The notes beneath the pieces were generated by a model. It was given only the letters and a program-made list of their open reading frames with translations. It had not been told where the DNA came from and did not search any database. The position numbers and the translations under genes were made by a program. Positions 48,073-60,852 of a DNA stretch of 64,000 nt are shown here, in pieces; position 1 is the stretch's first letter; the number at the start of each line of letters is the position of its first letter. The stretch is from Linnemannia elongata (lineage: Eukaryota; Mortierellomycota; Mortierellomycetes; Mortierellales; Mortierellaceae). The stretch covers positions 496,001-560,000 of the forward strand of contig JAXBDG010000022.1 in assembly GCA_036320915.1 (NCBI GenBank). Direction: 5' to 3'.

Positions 48073-48911
48073 CGTTGTGTCTTAAAAAAATTGAAAAAAA
48101 ATGAGTTGCATGTCGGCTAATGCATGCTTACCTTGTCTCGCGAAGAGATATCTGAGGATTGACAGGGTTTGTCAAATCAGTCCTGACATTAATCTCCGAG
48201 GCATTATTACAAAAAGTGTGCGCGCATGTTTTGCAACTACGATGGCCGACACTGCCACCATCCTGGACACGTCTTTGTGTAGGGAGGGTCTACTCGTTCA
48301 ATAACAGAAAGTCCCTGTTAACGACCATACATATTCCTGGAGACATAAAGGGAGCGTGGGTGTCTCTTTAGGAAGAGAAATCGCGCAACACTGGTTTGAG
48401 AGTGAACTCTAAAAATTGGCCAATATCGGGCATGATCGTTCACCGGGATCGTTATGATGCAAAGGTATGCAACAAGTAGTCATGGCGCCCCTACCTGTCG
48501 ATCATAATGGAAATAAACACAACTGACTCTAACTATACACAGTGAAAAGAATATGAGTGGGAACTGTCGAGACAAACGATACAGACGGTGAAGGTGAAGG
48601 GTTCCAGCCTTCTGCACGTAATGAAGGTTCGAATGAGAGAGGGCTCAAAAACAGGCGCCCGTTTAGTCCGATAAGTGGGGAAGGCATGAGAGAGAATGTA
48701 AACAACGGGTGAAAGATAATCAAGGTTGAGTTCTGCGTGAAAGAAGTGAAAAACAGACAGACAGAAAAGATGAACTTTTAGTCAACAAGTTCTGTCCTTC
48801 TTCCCCTTCTCTCTTCTTTGTGTCTCATTCATCACCCTCTCCCCTCATCCTCATTGTCATTCTCATCCCTTTCCTTTTTCTCTGTAATTCATTCATCGCC
48901 ATCCTTCACCC

Positions 48912-51047
48912 ATGTCGTCAGAACGTAGCAACCAACCCACGGTCCTTATTGTCGGAGCAGGTCTGGGAGGACTCATGCTTGGAGCACTCTTGGAGAAGGC
49001 CGATATTCCCTATGCAATCTTTGAGCGCACCGCCGTGGTCAAACCCCTTGGTACGACTGAAAAACATAACATGCACTTCACACAATGTTCTGTACCACAT
49101 ACCACATAAACTGAAACGGACACTTTCAGACTAACAAAACTGTTGAATTGTGTATTGTCAATAGGATCGGCATTGTTGGTGGGCCCCAACATGATTCCTC
49201 TCTTTGAGCAGTTGGGTATCGACAAGGAGTTCATTGCCTTGGGCAGACCCACTCCCAAGATTACTGTCAATCGTGAGGGTGGACCCCCACTTTATATTGT
49301 CAGCTCCCTTCCTCAAGTCAAGTAGTACGTTCCCATCATTGCCTTTCTAAGCTTGTCTCAATTGAATAGCGATGGTCACTGATGAAATCAAGAAATCATC
49401 ACTGACAACGGTCATATCATCCCTTTGAACACAAATAGCACTGGATACTACAGCTACATTGTATCTCGCCCACTGTTCTACGATCTCCTGTTGAAGCTGA
49501 TCCCCGCAGAAAAGATCCACTTCAGCAAGCGCGTCCTCACCATCTCGGAGAAGGAGGAGCGAGTCAAGATCCAGACTGCTGACAACTACTCCTATGAGGG
49601 AGACATTCTTGTCGGAGCCGATGGCGCCTACAGCGCTGTCCGTCAACGTATGTACGAGGCTCTGAGACAGGAGGGAAGACTGCCCAAGTCTGACCAGGAA
49701 GACTTGCCTTTCCACTCGACCTGTCTTGTGGGCCAGACCACAAAGGTCGACCTCGCCGACTTTCCCGAGTTCCAGGAGCCTTTGTGTTCCTTCTACAACA
49801 CCATGGGCAAAGACAGCCCACACACTGTGAGTATACCTTGTCTGTTTATTTATTTATTTGTCCTGTTTGTTTGTTTGTTTGTTTGTTTGTTTGTTTGTTG
49901 GTCTTTCTCGATCGCCTTTTTCTTTGCTCTTTTTGACTTTGGGTTTGGAAACATGGTTAACACGGAATGAACCTTCTTCTAGATCACGAAATGATTTATC
50001 GCATGTTGTCTTACTAATGTTTACTCTCAACTTTCTTCACACGTTCAAAAACGGGTTTTCGTGGGCGTAGTGGGTTGTATTCGCAACGGCACAATCAACT
50101 TTATGTTATATGGTCATTCACCACCTGGACAAGGCCTCCAGCAAAGCCGCCGAGGAGCACCGGTTCCGCGAGTCGGACAACTCGCAATGGGGTCCCCATG
50201 CTGCCCAAGCTATGGTGGATGAGACGCGCCATTTCCCGCTCGCTATCGGAACCAAGAAAATGACCATGGGCGACCTTTATGACATGACACCCCAAGGTCG
50301 CATCTCGAAGGTCATGTTGGAAGAAAAGGTTTTCCAGACTTGGCACTCTGGCCGTACTGTTCTCTTGGGCGATGGTAAGCATGGTGTGGTGCTGCGTGCA
50401 ATTAAGTTTTTTCGTACTGTGCGTGATGATTCTGACTTGCTAACACTCTATTATCTCTATCCGATTGTGTTTGTGTATAATCCTATAGCCTGCCACAAGT
50501 TGAACCCATCCGGTGGTCATGGTAAGATTTTATTTTTCATCCTTTCCCACAAAAAAAAAAAAAAAAATTAAACTTCAACGTTCCAGACCGCGTTTTTTTA
50601 ATCAGGCGAACTAAACTCGTGTTCCCATTTTTTTATTTCCCCAATGTTTACTTGTCTACAGGAGCAATCACCGCGATGCACGACGCCACTGCTCTCGCAA
50701 ACATCATCTACGCCCTCCCAGCCAACGCCAACACCAACACCATCCACAAGGCGTTTGCAGAATACCAGGCCGAGCGTATCGTTCCCGTGACAGAATCCTA
50801 CAACACCAGCAAGTCGTTCTCCAAGATCTTGGAACGAGGCATCGTTGGCATGATTGCAATGTTCTTGTTCAAGAATCTTCCTCTTTGGATGTTGAATATG
50901 ATTTATAAGAGACAGATTTTGAGTAGGCCTCAGGCAGGATTTTTGCCGATTATTCCGTTGAAGGGTACTGTCCCCGCTACGCGGTCGCCAAGTACTGAGA
51001 AGGCTAGGGCTGTTTATGACAGGCGCATGGCTGCCGTTTCTCTTTAG
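48912..51047 (+). CDS. FAD-dependent monooxygenase (PHBH/UbiH-type fold), copy 2
   Basis: Six exons (48912-49050, 49165-49324, 49439-49826, 50071-50374, 50489-50521, 50662-51047) give 469 residues. It aligns along its whole length with copy 1: VLIVGAGLGG near the start, GADGAYSAVRQRMYE in the middle, and LLGDACHKLNPSGGHG near residue 330. Exon 2 (160 bases) and the 33-base microexon have identical lengths in both copies. Copy 2 has one extra phase-0 intron (49827-50070, 244 bases) containing a GTTT microsatellite, so an intron was gained here or lost in copy 1. The catalytic motifs are intact, so both copies are probably active. The tandem arrangement points to a local duplication followed by divergence, possibly with different substrates. 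Confidence 0.88.
49862..49898 (+). repeat. (GTTT)n microsatellite inside the extra intron of copy 2
   Basis: About eight or nine GTTT units lie within the intron at 49827-50070. This intron has no counterpart in the neighbouring copy. Confidence 0.85.
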
Positions 51048-52037
51048 TTTTTTTTTGTTAGGTTAAAAGAAATAAAAGACGCGTTTTGCTCCTCCACATT
51101 TTCGTTTTACCTTTGTGGGGAGGAGGAGGAGGGATAGATTATCCTTGAGACTGATAACGTTATGAGGAATAAGAAGGGGAAGGGGGCTTTTAATCCTTGT
51201 TCCCTGATATTTGTTCTTAAACTCACCTCAAAACTAATAAGCATACTGGCCATCACTCAACGGTTTTCATGTTTTGAAGAAAATGAGCAATCGGCGTCGT
51301 TGGGTGGGAAGATGTGAGGCAGTTGATTTTTGTTGCCGTTGTTGTATGTGATTGGTCTTGCGGTTGTGTGGGTGGGTGGGTGGGTGGGGGGTTATGGTTA
51401 CACAGGTTACACATCTGGGAGGGGGGAACAGAATTGTCCGTTTGCCGAAAGGTATGGGGAGTCAGAGTTACAATGATGCATTGTTGTATGAGAGCTGGTT
51501 ATCTCACAACGGTTGTCACTCAGATGTTGAATACTGAAGATAGGAATTGGTTGTTGCAGCCCCTCCACCATCCATCGCCAACCAAGGATGCTTGGTGCCA
51601 ATCCTGACCGCTTCGAGTAATTTGTTTCTCTCTTTCCAGCTGGAGCTGGACCAGAAAAAATAAAGTTGTCCGGAGGGGGGGGGGATTCACAAAAAGGATG
51701 AGTGAACAAGTAGGCCGGTGAGGATCGAAAGGAGTGCAAGGGAAGGAAGAGAATAAAAAATTTAACCTGGTGTTTACCACGAGTAAAAGGAAAGAACAAG
51801 ACCCTAATAGTTTCTTTGATGTGATGTACAGTGCATCCATACTTCTCAATTAAGCGAATGATTGTGATTGACTTTTCGCGTCTTCGTCTTATATTAAATG
51901 TGGGCGAAGTGTGGGGAGATAAATCCACTTCACGTTCTTCTCCCCTTCCACTCCACAACCCGCACCCATTGCTTTCATTAGTGCACTTGATTGATTTCGC
52001 TACTCTTAACAATTCTCACTCACTGCTCTCGTCTCCA
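51048..52037. other. 1 kb intergenic region downstream of monooxygenase copy 2
   Basis: It contains a copy 2 poly(A) signal (AATAAA at 51071-51076) and GGTG-rich sequence near 51365-51390. No gene is recognised. Confidence 0.5.
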
Positions 52038-52850
52038 AGGCCTGGACGGACGAATCTGTTGTCGTTGGGGGTCAACAGTATTCTCCCGGCTGCCCTGACC
52101 CATCCTTCCTTGTTGACTTACTTCCTCAACTTGACAATGTTGCATACTTGGAACCACAACGCGAGGAACACTATCCCCTGGGACAAGTTCATGGAAGAGG
52201 TATCACGATACTGCCCTCGGTTCGCTGCGTATGGACTAGAAGAGAGTCCTGGTGCCTTCGTGCTCAAATTCCTCGCCAAAATTGCCGGCAACAACGTCTC
52301 TCAAATTGAGTTCAAGTACGGTAAGATATCGATAGACACAATGATGGCCATTTCTATGCACTATGAATCCCAGGAATCGGTCGAGCAGTTCAAGCCTGTC
52401 GTCTGGCTTTGATCTTAAAAGAAGAAGCCGCTTGGGGGTTTGGACATTTTCAAGCATCTGGTCGCCCTTTTGCATCTGATCACTCAGTGCTACTCACGAC
52501 TGGCATCCTTACGCCTGCTGTCGCACGAGATGGACATGGATGTCGTCGAGGAACACGAGTGAGTGTGCGAAAACTTGAAAAATCTTGGGATCAGATTCTA
52601 GGATCTGGGCACCACGGAGACGATTCTCAAGGCCGCTGCGTTTTGGCGAGCAGGATGTTGGAAGCGACGACAGAGTAAAGCAGAGTAAAGTAAATAAGGG
52701 TGATGCGGTGATGTTGGAGGGGCAGGATCAAGGCGACAACTCGATAGTGGTTCGAGTCGCTCGCCACCTTCTCAAGCTTTGATAAGTTGAACTCGGTCTG
52801 GCTCGAGTGCGAGAAATGGGCACCTCTTTCTAACTCGGAAAGCAAGACAG
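52038..52850 (+). pseudogene. Decayed gene, probably an F-box/LRR-family remnant
   Basis: Coding-like sequence is broken by stops and shifts. In the first frame 52050-52409 reads sensibly (IPWDKFMEEVSRYCPRF, GAFVLKFLAKIAGNN). After stops at 52410 and 52416 the same frame continues with KHLVALLHLITQCYSRLASL and, past a TGA at 52560, VCENLKNLGIRF, then past a TAG at 52599, TILKAAAFWRAGCWKRR. Near 52735-52775 VRVARHLLK lies in the next frame, and FDKLNSVWLECEKWAP resumes from about 52778 in the third. Tandem hydrophobic leucine-rich segments and the WRAGCW and ARHLLK blocks resemble C-terminal parts of the large F-box/LRR families of Mortierella-type fungi. That family match is from memory. The 5' end is missing. 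No intact product is expected. Confidence 0.5.
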
Positions 52851-53124
52851 CCGGACGCAATACAAAACTAATACAACATCATTTTTATTTTCATTTTCGC
52901 ACGAACATAGCTCAAGGATTTAGCAAAAAACAAAACAAAAAAACCATTGCACATACATCGTCCCTTTTTTTTTATTTTACTGCAATGGCGCTCTCCATAG
53001 CAAAAGTTACCTCGCATTCATACACTGTATTCACAGGCCACATGACTCGATCCCGATCACCCAACTCTGCCACTTTTGAACTGTGTCCAAGCTTATTCAT
53101 TCAGGGACGTGATTTCAGATACAC

Positions 53125-53613
53125 TCAAACACCAGGGGCTTTCGAATCTGCCGGAGGTAGCTCTAGATCTTGATGCTGAACATGTAAGGGATCGTTAGAG
53201 ACTGGAGTTTGTTCAAGATGGGATAATCCAAAGACTAGACCGTCTCCAGACAGAGGACAACGCGATAATATCGAAAGAGACGCAGGGTCCTGGGTATTGT
53301 CGAGCTTGTGGGAGAAGAGCAAGAAGGGGTTCGCCTCAAAGAGGCGCTCGTTCTCGTCGCCCCCGGATGAGGGCGAGTTGGCGAGGGAGAAGACCTGTCA
53401 GTATCCGATGACTGGTCCGGGGTGAATCGCCCGTTCTGATAGATGGAGATGCCAGATGAGAGTGAGATAGTTCAGCGGCGATGGTGAACAGGCTTCTTGG
53501 TCAGTATTGTTGGTATTGAAAGTGAGGGCGACGGTGGGTGCGTTGGGCGAGGAGGCGACCGGAAGACGGCCCAACAGATATGAGACAGCCTCTCTCCACT
53601 CCTTGGTTTTCAT
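53125..53613 (-). pseudogene. Coding-like relic on the minus strand, one in-frame stop
   Basis: A single minus-strand frame runs for about 490 bases with a TGA at 53398-53400 in the middle. Upstream of it is KTKEWREAVSYLLGRLPVAS and downstream are GGDENERLFEANPFLLFSHK and CPLSGDGLVFGLSHLEQ. Codon choice (many GAC, GAG, CTC, AAC, TTC) resembles the real genes of this window. I do not recognise the family. It is either a pseudogene fragment or an exon pair with a small intron ending at the CAG just before the second part; no convincing donor is visible. Confidence 0.35.
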
Positions 53614-54486
53614 GGATCGAGGGACTTTAGTCTAGGAGAGTGAAAAAGGTGCTCCGGTAGGGTTCAGAGTAGAGAGAGGAGAGTGCGAGCAAAGGCGGTA
53701 TGCTTATTTGTGCCGGAGGACCGCCAATGTGGCAAAGTTATGCTCCTGGTCGAAGGTCCTAAGGATGATTTGAAGACACTCCAGCGGCAGTCGTTAGAGC
53801 GAGTCCATTGATGAGTTGGCCGAGAGAGGGAAGGAGAGATGAAGGTGGATAAAGAAGAGGACGGAAAAAAATGAAGGGAGGCAGGCAGGCTTGGCCAAGT
53901 TTTTTTTTGCATGAAAGGCAGAGGCCTGTGCCTGAGAATCCGATGGTCCATTGTCACACACAATCGATCACTCGAGTCGAAAAATATAAATAAACATCTT
54001 GCATGAAAGGAAAAAAAAAGAAGTTGCCTGCTATTGTTTGTGCCACGCCAGCATTGTCTCGTCGACCGTCGATTGAAGGGATGGTACAAAAAAACACGAC
54101 ACCATTCCAATGGTCGAGGATCTCTTTTTCTGAGACCGGAAAAAAGTCAGGGCGAGCTTTCCTTTTTCTCAATTTATGTGGCTGTTAATCTTTCAATTTA
54201 TTTCTTTCTTTGCGTCCCATGAGAAAGGTTGTGTCAGGAACATATTTGGCCGATCTCAACTGTGTTTTTGGTCTGCTGTTATCAATTCCAGCTGTCCTTT
54301 TTTATTGTTGGCGTGCACGTTTGTCAAATTGAATTAATGGACATCAAAGGGCGTTTGCTTGGATCGAGGATATCACTTTTGTCGGGCTTGTTCTTTGTTT
54401 CGTCCTTCCTAACATAAGGGATGAGGGATTGTAAAACTTTTCGTATTCATTTATGAACAGCGTTAAACGATTCTCCTTCTGTTTGC

Positions 54487-54518
<32 letters not shown>

Positions 54519-56241
54519 CTGGACTCATTGTACTGTATCCGCAACTTTCTCCTTGATCTTGATGGATCGTGGACTCTCTTACCGGCGCCTTCCTCCTCAA
54601 CCCGAGAATATGTACTTAATACCACAGTATGCGCACTACAGCCTCTTTTTGATAGAAAATTTTCTGCACCTGATTGGCAATAAAACAAGCTCGGCTGATT
54701 AAAGTAAAGGGACACACCACCACGCGTCACGAACGCGCTTCTTTTTTTTGTGTACTGCCCTGCCCACTTTCCTCCACCCCTGCTTACCGAATGTTTTTTT
54801 TTTTTGCTGTTCATGCACGCCCACCTCCCCAAAATAAAAAAAAAAAACGTGGTCCCTGAAATATTTCCATGGTCCATTCATGCAAACACGGCCAAATAAA
54901 CACACATTCACACACACAAATAACAACTGCACACAACGGATAGTAAATAGAAAAAGGAGAATTATGCGAGGCCTCCTGCAGAAAAGAATAACACAACGAT
55001 GTCACTCTCTCTCTCGACTTGCCTTCCTTTCACTCCCCCCTCTTCTTTCATCCTTCCTTTTTTTTTCTCTCTCACTCACTTTCTCTCTCTCTCTCTCTCT
55101 CTCTCACTCTCTCTCTTCTTGTTTTTGGATCTCCCTCCCCTGTTAGGGTCGTCTGTTTCAAATGAAGAAAACAACACAATGAACTGCGAGTGCCAGTGCT
55201 AGTGTGAGAAGACAAGGCGTGTACAGCGAGAAATAACAGGTGATAAAGACAGGGAGGTGTGTTTTCCGCTCTCTTTTTTTCCTCGATCCTTGTTATCTTG
55301 CTTTTTTTTTATTCACTCATAGCCCCTAGATATTTCATTTCCTCTGAGCCAAATACGCCTAATGCTGTCTGGCGTCAAGGAGTTCACACTGGGTATGAGA
55401 CATTGTGAAGTGGGTGGGAGGACAAGAAGGAGTTGGGTTACAAGAAAACAACAATAAAAGAGGAGAAGCTATTCACTCAGCGGGAGAGGATTGGAGTGTA
55501 CATGTACAGTTCTTTCTCAAAAGCGAAGCAAAAAAACAAAGGGAGGGCGCTTGGACCACGTTCCAAAGTGTACCCATTTTGTTCATGCCGTCTTTCTCGT
55601 CTTTCCTGTTTATCCTTTTTTCTTTTCTGCTTTTTTCTCTTTTTTCTTCCTTTCTCTCTCCCTCGCTCTTTTTCCCTCGTTTTTTTTCTCTTCTATCCTT
55701 CTTCACTTTACCCCTTTCTCTTTCTCTCTCCCTTCTCACGTCCTTCCTCCTCTCTCAAGTCCCAACCACACTCCTAACTCCACACTATCGCACACACACG
55801 CACACATAACCATACAGGCACACAGCTACTTTTTTTTTGCCTTACCTCCTTGTTTTTCTGTTGACCCTCTTTCTCATCCTCCCTCTTCCTCTCCTCTCTC
55901 TCTCTTCCTCCCGCCCTCACTCCTCTCACCTCCAATATCCCCCAACTTTATTTTATTTCTCGCCTTCCTCGCCCTTCTTCCCTCCTTTACGATTCCCAAA
56001 ACACACACCATAACAAAAACTCGGGATAAGAAAACATCCCTTGCCCTAGCCCTATCGAACTCACTTCTCCTTCTCGTCTTCACTTACTCCTCTTTCTCTC
56101 CCACTTCCCTGTTCGTCCTTTCCACTCCATAGTATCTCCCCACTCTCACTTTTTTTTGTTTGTTTTGTTTGTTTGCTTTCACCTTTACTTTCTCTCTTTT
56201 CATATCACCTTTCTCAATCATCACATATGCCACACCATACC
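53614..56241. promoter_or_regulatory. 2.6 kb intergenic region with pyrimidine-rich promoter of the coiled-coil gene
   Basis: It includes a 29-base T run (54487-54515), a CT microsatellite near 55080-55110 and a strongly C/T-rich block at about 55560-56220 just upstream of the next gene. No coding region is recognised before that block. Confidence 0.4.
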
Positions 56242-58086
56242 ATGGCAACCACTTTCATCCGTACCCTACCTACTTCTACCACCAACAGCAACAATACCAG
56301 CAGCAACAACAACAGCGAAGGCACCAAATCGATACATAATATTACCACCCTTACCGATAACAGTACTGACCATTCTCGAGACAGTAATATAACTCAAAGC
56401 AGCAACATATACCACAACAAAATACCAAGATACGGGAGTCTTAGCCTCGATACTGCCACCACTTCAACCACCACCACTGCCACCACCACCACCGCCACCA
56501 ACAAGAACACAATCGACCACAACAACTCCACAGCCATGACAATTATCGATAAGACCAACAACAACAACAACAACAACAACAATAACAATAACAATAACAA
56601 TAACAATAACAATAACAACAACAGCAACAACAACAACAGCAATACCCATACAGCCATGCCACCAACACCAACATCCCCTACAGCCACCACCACAACCAAT
56701 ACCAATCTCCTCCTTCTCCTCCCACTACCTCCCTTACCCTTCCCTTCCTCCACCGCCACACCTACACCTTCACCCTCTTACATCCACCTCACATCCTCCA
56801 GCTCTTCAACCATCCTCGACCCCATCCACTACTTCTCCCCAATCCCCGAGGGCACACCGTCTCAAAAGGAACGTCAAGACTTGGTCCGAGAACTGGACGA
56901 GATCCGGGAGGCCTCGAGTGAAGCCCGGGAGGCGTATACGGCAGTTCATGGAGTGATTCAGCAGTACCAGCAGCTTGTACTTTCGACTCATGCGCAGGTT
57001 GCGGCTGCGAAGGTTGCGCTGGTCCAGGCACGGGGTGCAATTGACAGTAGTGGCAGTGGTGTTAGTGCTAGTGGTAGGAGTGCGAATAGGGATGGTAATA
57101 ACAAGAGCAATAATGCATGCAACGGTGGAACAAGGGGTGCAGGAAGAGGAGCAGGACGCAGAGGCATTGATAGTGCTAATGGTGGTGGAAAGCATGGTAG
57201 GGGGTCACAGGTGGAAAGGCAAGGAAAAAGCAAGATTGGAGGAGGAGGAGGAAGAGGAGAAGGAAGTGGACGGTCGGCGAGCGCCTCGCCTTCATCCTAT
57301 TTCCCACCCAGTCCGTCAACAACAACAACAACAACTGGTATCCAGACGGACGCAGGAAGTGGAGGAACGGCGAAAATGGTGTCGACACTACCACCCTCCT
57401 CGTTAAGCATGACAAACGCCTCGCCCTTCATCCCCTCATCCAACAGCAACTCTTCCTCACCGCTCACACCCTTTTCGCCCTTTCTCGGTCAGTCTTACTC
57501 CTATACCTCTTCGACAATTGCCTCTGTTTCTTCACCTTTACTCATCGATGCCGGGGGAGCAGGAGCTCAACAACAGCAACGACAGGGGCGATCATTGTTC
57601 CCTGCGCCCATCCGTTCACGTGTAGCTGATACTATAACCACAACGGCGTCAACCACCTTGTTGTCATCTCCTACTTCACTGCTGTCCAGGGCTGCAACCG
57701 TTATGGCGCAGGACCAAGACGGGAGCGGAGGCGGCGATCAACATACAACAGATAGCGCAGAAGAAAGCGACAGCGCAACTAATACCACTAGCACCACGAC
57801 CCATTCCAACACCTCCTTCAACTCTTCCTTGTCCGCATCCTCCTCCTCCGCGTCCTCTTCCAATTCAGAAGAAGAAGAAGAAGAAGAGGAAGAGGAAGAG
57901 GAAGAGGAAGAGGATGCAGAAACACGTCTCGACAAACTTGGACACCAACACGCAGTCCTTGGCGGCCAATTATCACAACTCCTACGGGACAAGGCAGCCG
58001 CCGAGAACGTCAAGAAGCGATTGAACGATGGGTTGTTGCGCGCCAAGGCACGGATCAAAGCCATCGAAGATAAACTAGGGGAGTAG
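56242..58086 (+). CDS. Asn/Thr/Ser-rich protein with two coiled-coil segments, unknown function
   Basis: A single exon encodes 614 residues from the ATG at 56242 (accATGg), or 619 from the ATG at 56227. The N-terminal third is Thr/Asn-rich with an Asn run from residue 106 encoded by alternating AAC and AAT. A helical, heptad-like segment around residues 207-270 contains KERQDLVRELDEIREA and THAQVAAAKVALVQARGAI. A Gly/Arg-rich then Ser-rich low-complexity middle follows. A Glu run begins at 543. The C-terminus is a second coiled coil (RLDKLGHQHAVLGGQLSQLL to KAIEDKLGE). No transmembrane segment or enzyme motif is seen. The two coiled coils at either end of a disordered body suggest a structural or scaffold protein; this is inference. 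It is convergent with RVB2. Confidence 0.75.
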   Translation: MATTFIRTLPTSTTNSNNTSSNNNSEGTKSIHNITTLTDNSTDHSRDSNITQSSNIYHNKIPRYGSLSLDTATTSTTTTATTTTATNKNTIDHNNSTAMTIIDKTNNNNNNNNNNNNNNNNNNNNNNSNNNNSNTHTAMPPTPTSPTATTTTNTNLLLLLPLPPLPFPSSTATPTPSPSYIHLTSSSSSTILDPIHYFSPIPEGTPSQKERQDLVRELDEIREASSEAREAYTAVHGVIQQYQQLVLSTHAQVAAAKVALVQARGAIDSSGSGVSASGRSANRDGNNKSNNACNGGTRGAGRGAGRRGIDSANGGGKHGRGSQVERQGKSKIGGGGGRGEGSGRSASASPSSYFPPSPSTTTTTTGIQTDAGSGGTAKMVSTLPPSSLSMTNASPFIPSSNSNSSSPLTPFSPFLGQSYSYTSSTIASVSSPLLIDAGGAGAQQQQRQGRSLFPAPIRSRVADTITTTASTTLLSSPTSLLSRAATVMAQDQDGSGGGDQHTTDSAEESDSATNTTSTTTHSNTSFNSSLSASSSSASSSNSEEEEEEEEEEEEEEEDAETRLDKLGHQHAVLGGQLSQLLRDKAAAENVKKRLNDGLLRAKARIKAIEDKLGE

Positions 58087-58107
58087 ACATTTGAAGTCCT
58101 GATCGCT

Positions 58108-58148
<41 letters not shown>

Positions 58149-58538
58149 TTTTGTAGGCGAGGTGGGGAGAAAGCAGGTCGGAGGAGTTTCTCCTCTCTTT
58201 TTTTTTTTTTGGTTCGTTTTTTTTTGCATTTTCCCCCTTTTGACTCGAAATAGAGCTGGGATAATTTGCTAGTTCCCACACTCCTCAACTCTTCGGACAA
58301 TAGAACGAGCATTTTCCTTCTCGCCCACCCCCTCATTTTCGTCTCGTCTTTACCTCCTCAACTCTTCAGCAATCAGCGTCATACCACACCACACCATGCT
58401 GCATCAACTAAAAATAAAAGAAGCACTAGCCAAACAACATTGAAAAAAAAAAGATGTAATCCTTTATGTCGCCCAAGAAAAAGAAAATGCTATGCTACAC
58501 CTACAAAAAACAATCCAAAGAGATCCTCTTCTCAAAAC
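58087..58538. terminator. Convergent 3' region between the coiled-coil gene and RVB2
   Basis: It opens with a 30-base T run (58110-58139) and further T runs to about 58225. A plus-strand AATAAA at 58413-58418 lies 327 bases past the coiled-coil stop. No canonical signal was found for RVB2 on the minus strand. Confidence 0.4.
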
Positions 58539-60315
<1,777 letters not shown>

Positions 60316-60852
60316 CGTGTAAGTGTTTGGTTGTGTTGGTCGTTAAGAGGGTGACGATAGTTTGCTGGCGGTGAGCGTGTTGTTGTTGATTCTGTTTCTA
60401 TTGAGTGAACACATGTCAGCAACTGCAGGTGTTAGTGTTCAAGAACTGATTTCGTAGTGAGGGCGACAACTATTGAAGGTAGCTTTTTGGTGGAAAGTAA
60501 CCTACCGAGTCGAAGTGGTGGTGAGAAGAAGAAGAAGAGACTCGAATTGAATGAGAAGAAAGCAAAGGGAGTGCAAAGAGTTGGAGAAAGGACAGCGTAA
60601 TGATGCAGAAGCAGAGGAAGAAAAAAAAGAAAAAGAGGACTGTTTGTGTGAAAAGAAGTCGAGGCGTGTTGTGTGTGTCTGTGGCTTGGCTTTCCTTCTT
60701 TTTTTCATTCATCGTTCACCCATTCACACTCAGTTTGGCTTAGTGGCGCTCCTTTCAATACCTCATCGTTCCTATCGAATGATATTGGTTTGCTGTTATC
60801 TAGTAAAAGGTGCAGTGTATTGCATAAAGGATATATGTCTATGTTTATGTGC
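60316..60852. promoter_or_regulatory. RVB2 upstream region
   Basis: This gap lies between the RVB2 start and the stop of the upstream same-strand gene. Its middle is purine-rich on the plus strand (60520-60640), which is pyrimidine-rich for RVB2 and matches the promoter signature seen elsewhere. No other element is seen. Confidence 0.4.

Noticed and set aside
48620..48645. GGTTCGAA-like tRNA B box
   Set aside because: Only part of the B-box consensus is present and no cloverleaf or A box can be drawn around it.
52038..52850. Repeat-induced point mutation as cause of decay
   Set aside because: Only two transition-type stops can be inferred and frameshifts are also present. The sample is too small for that claim.
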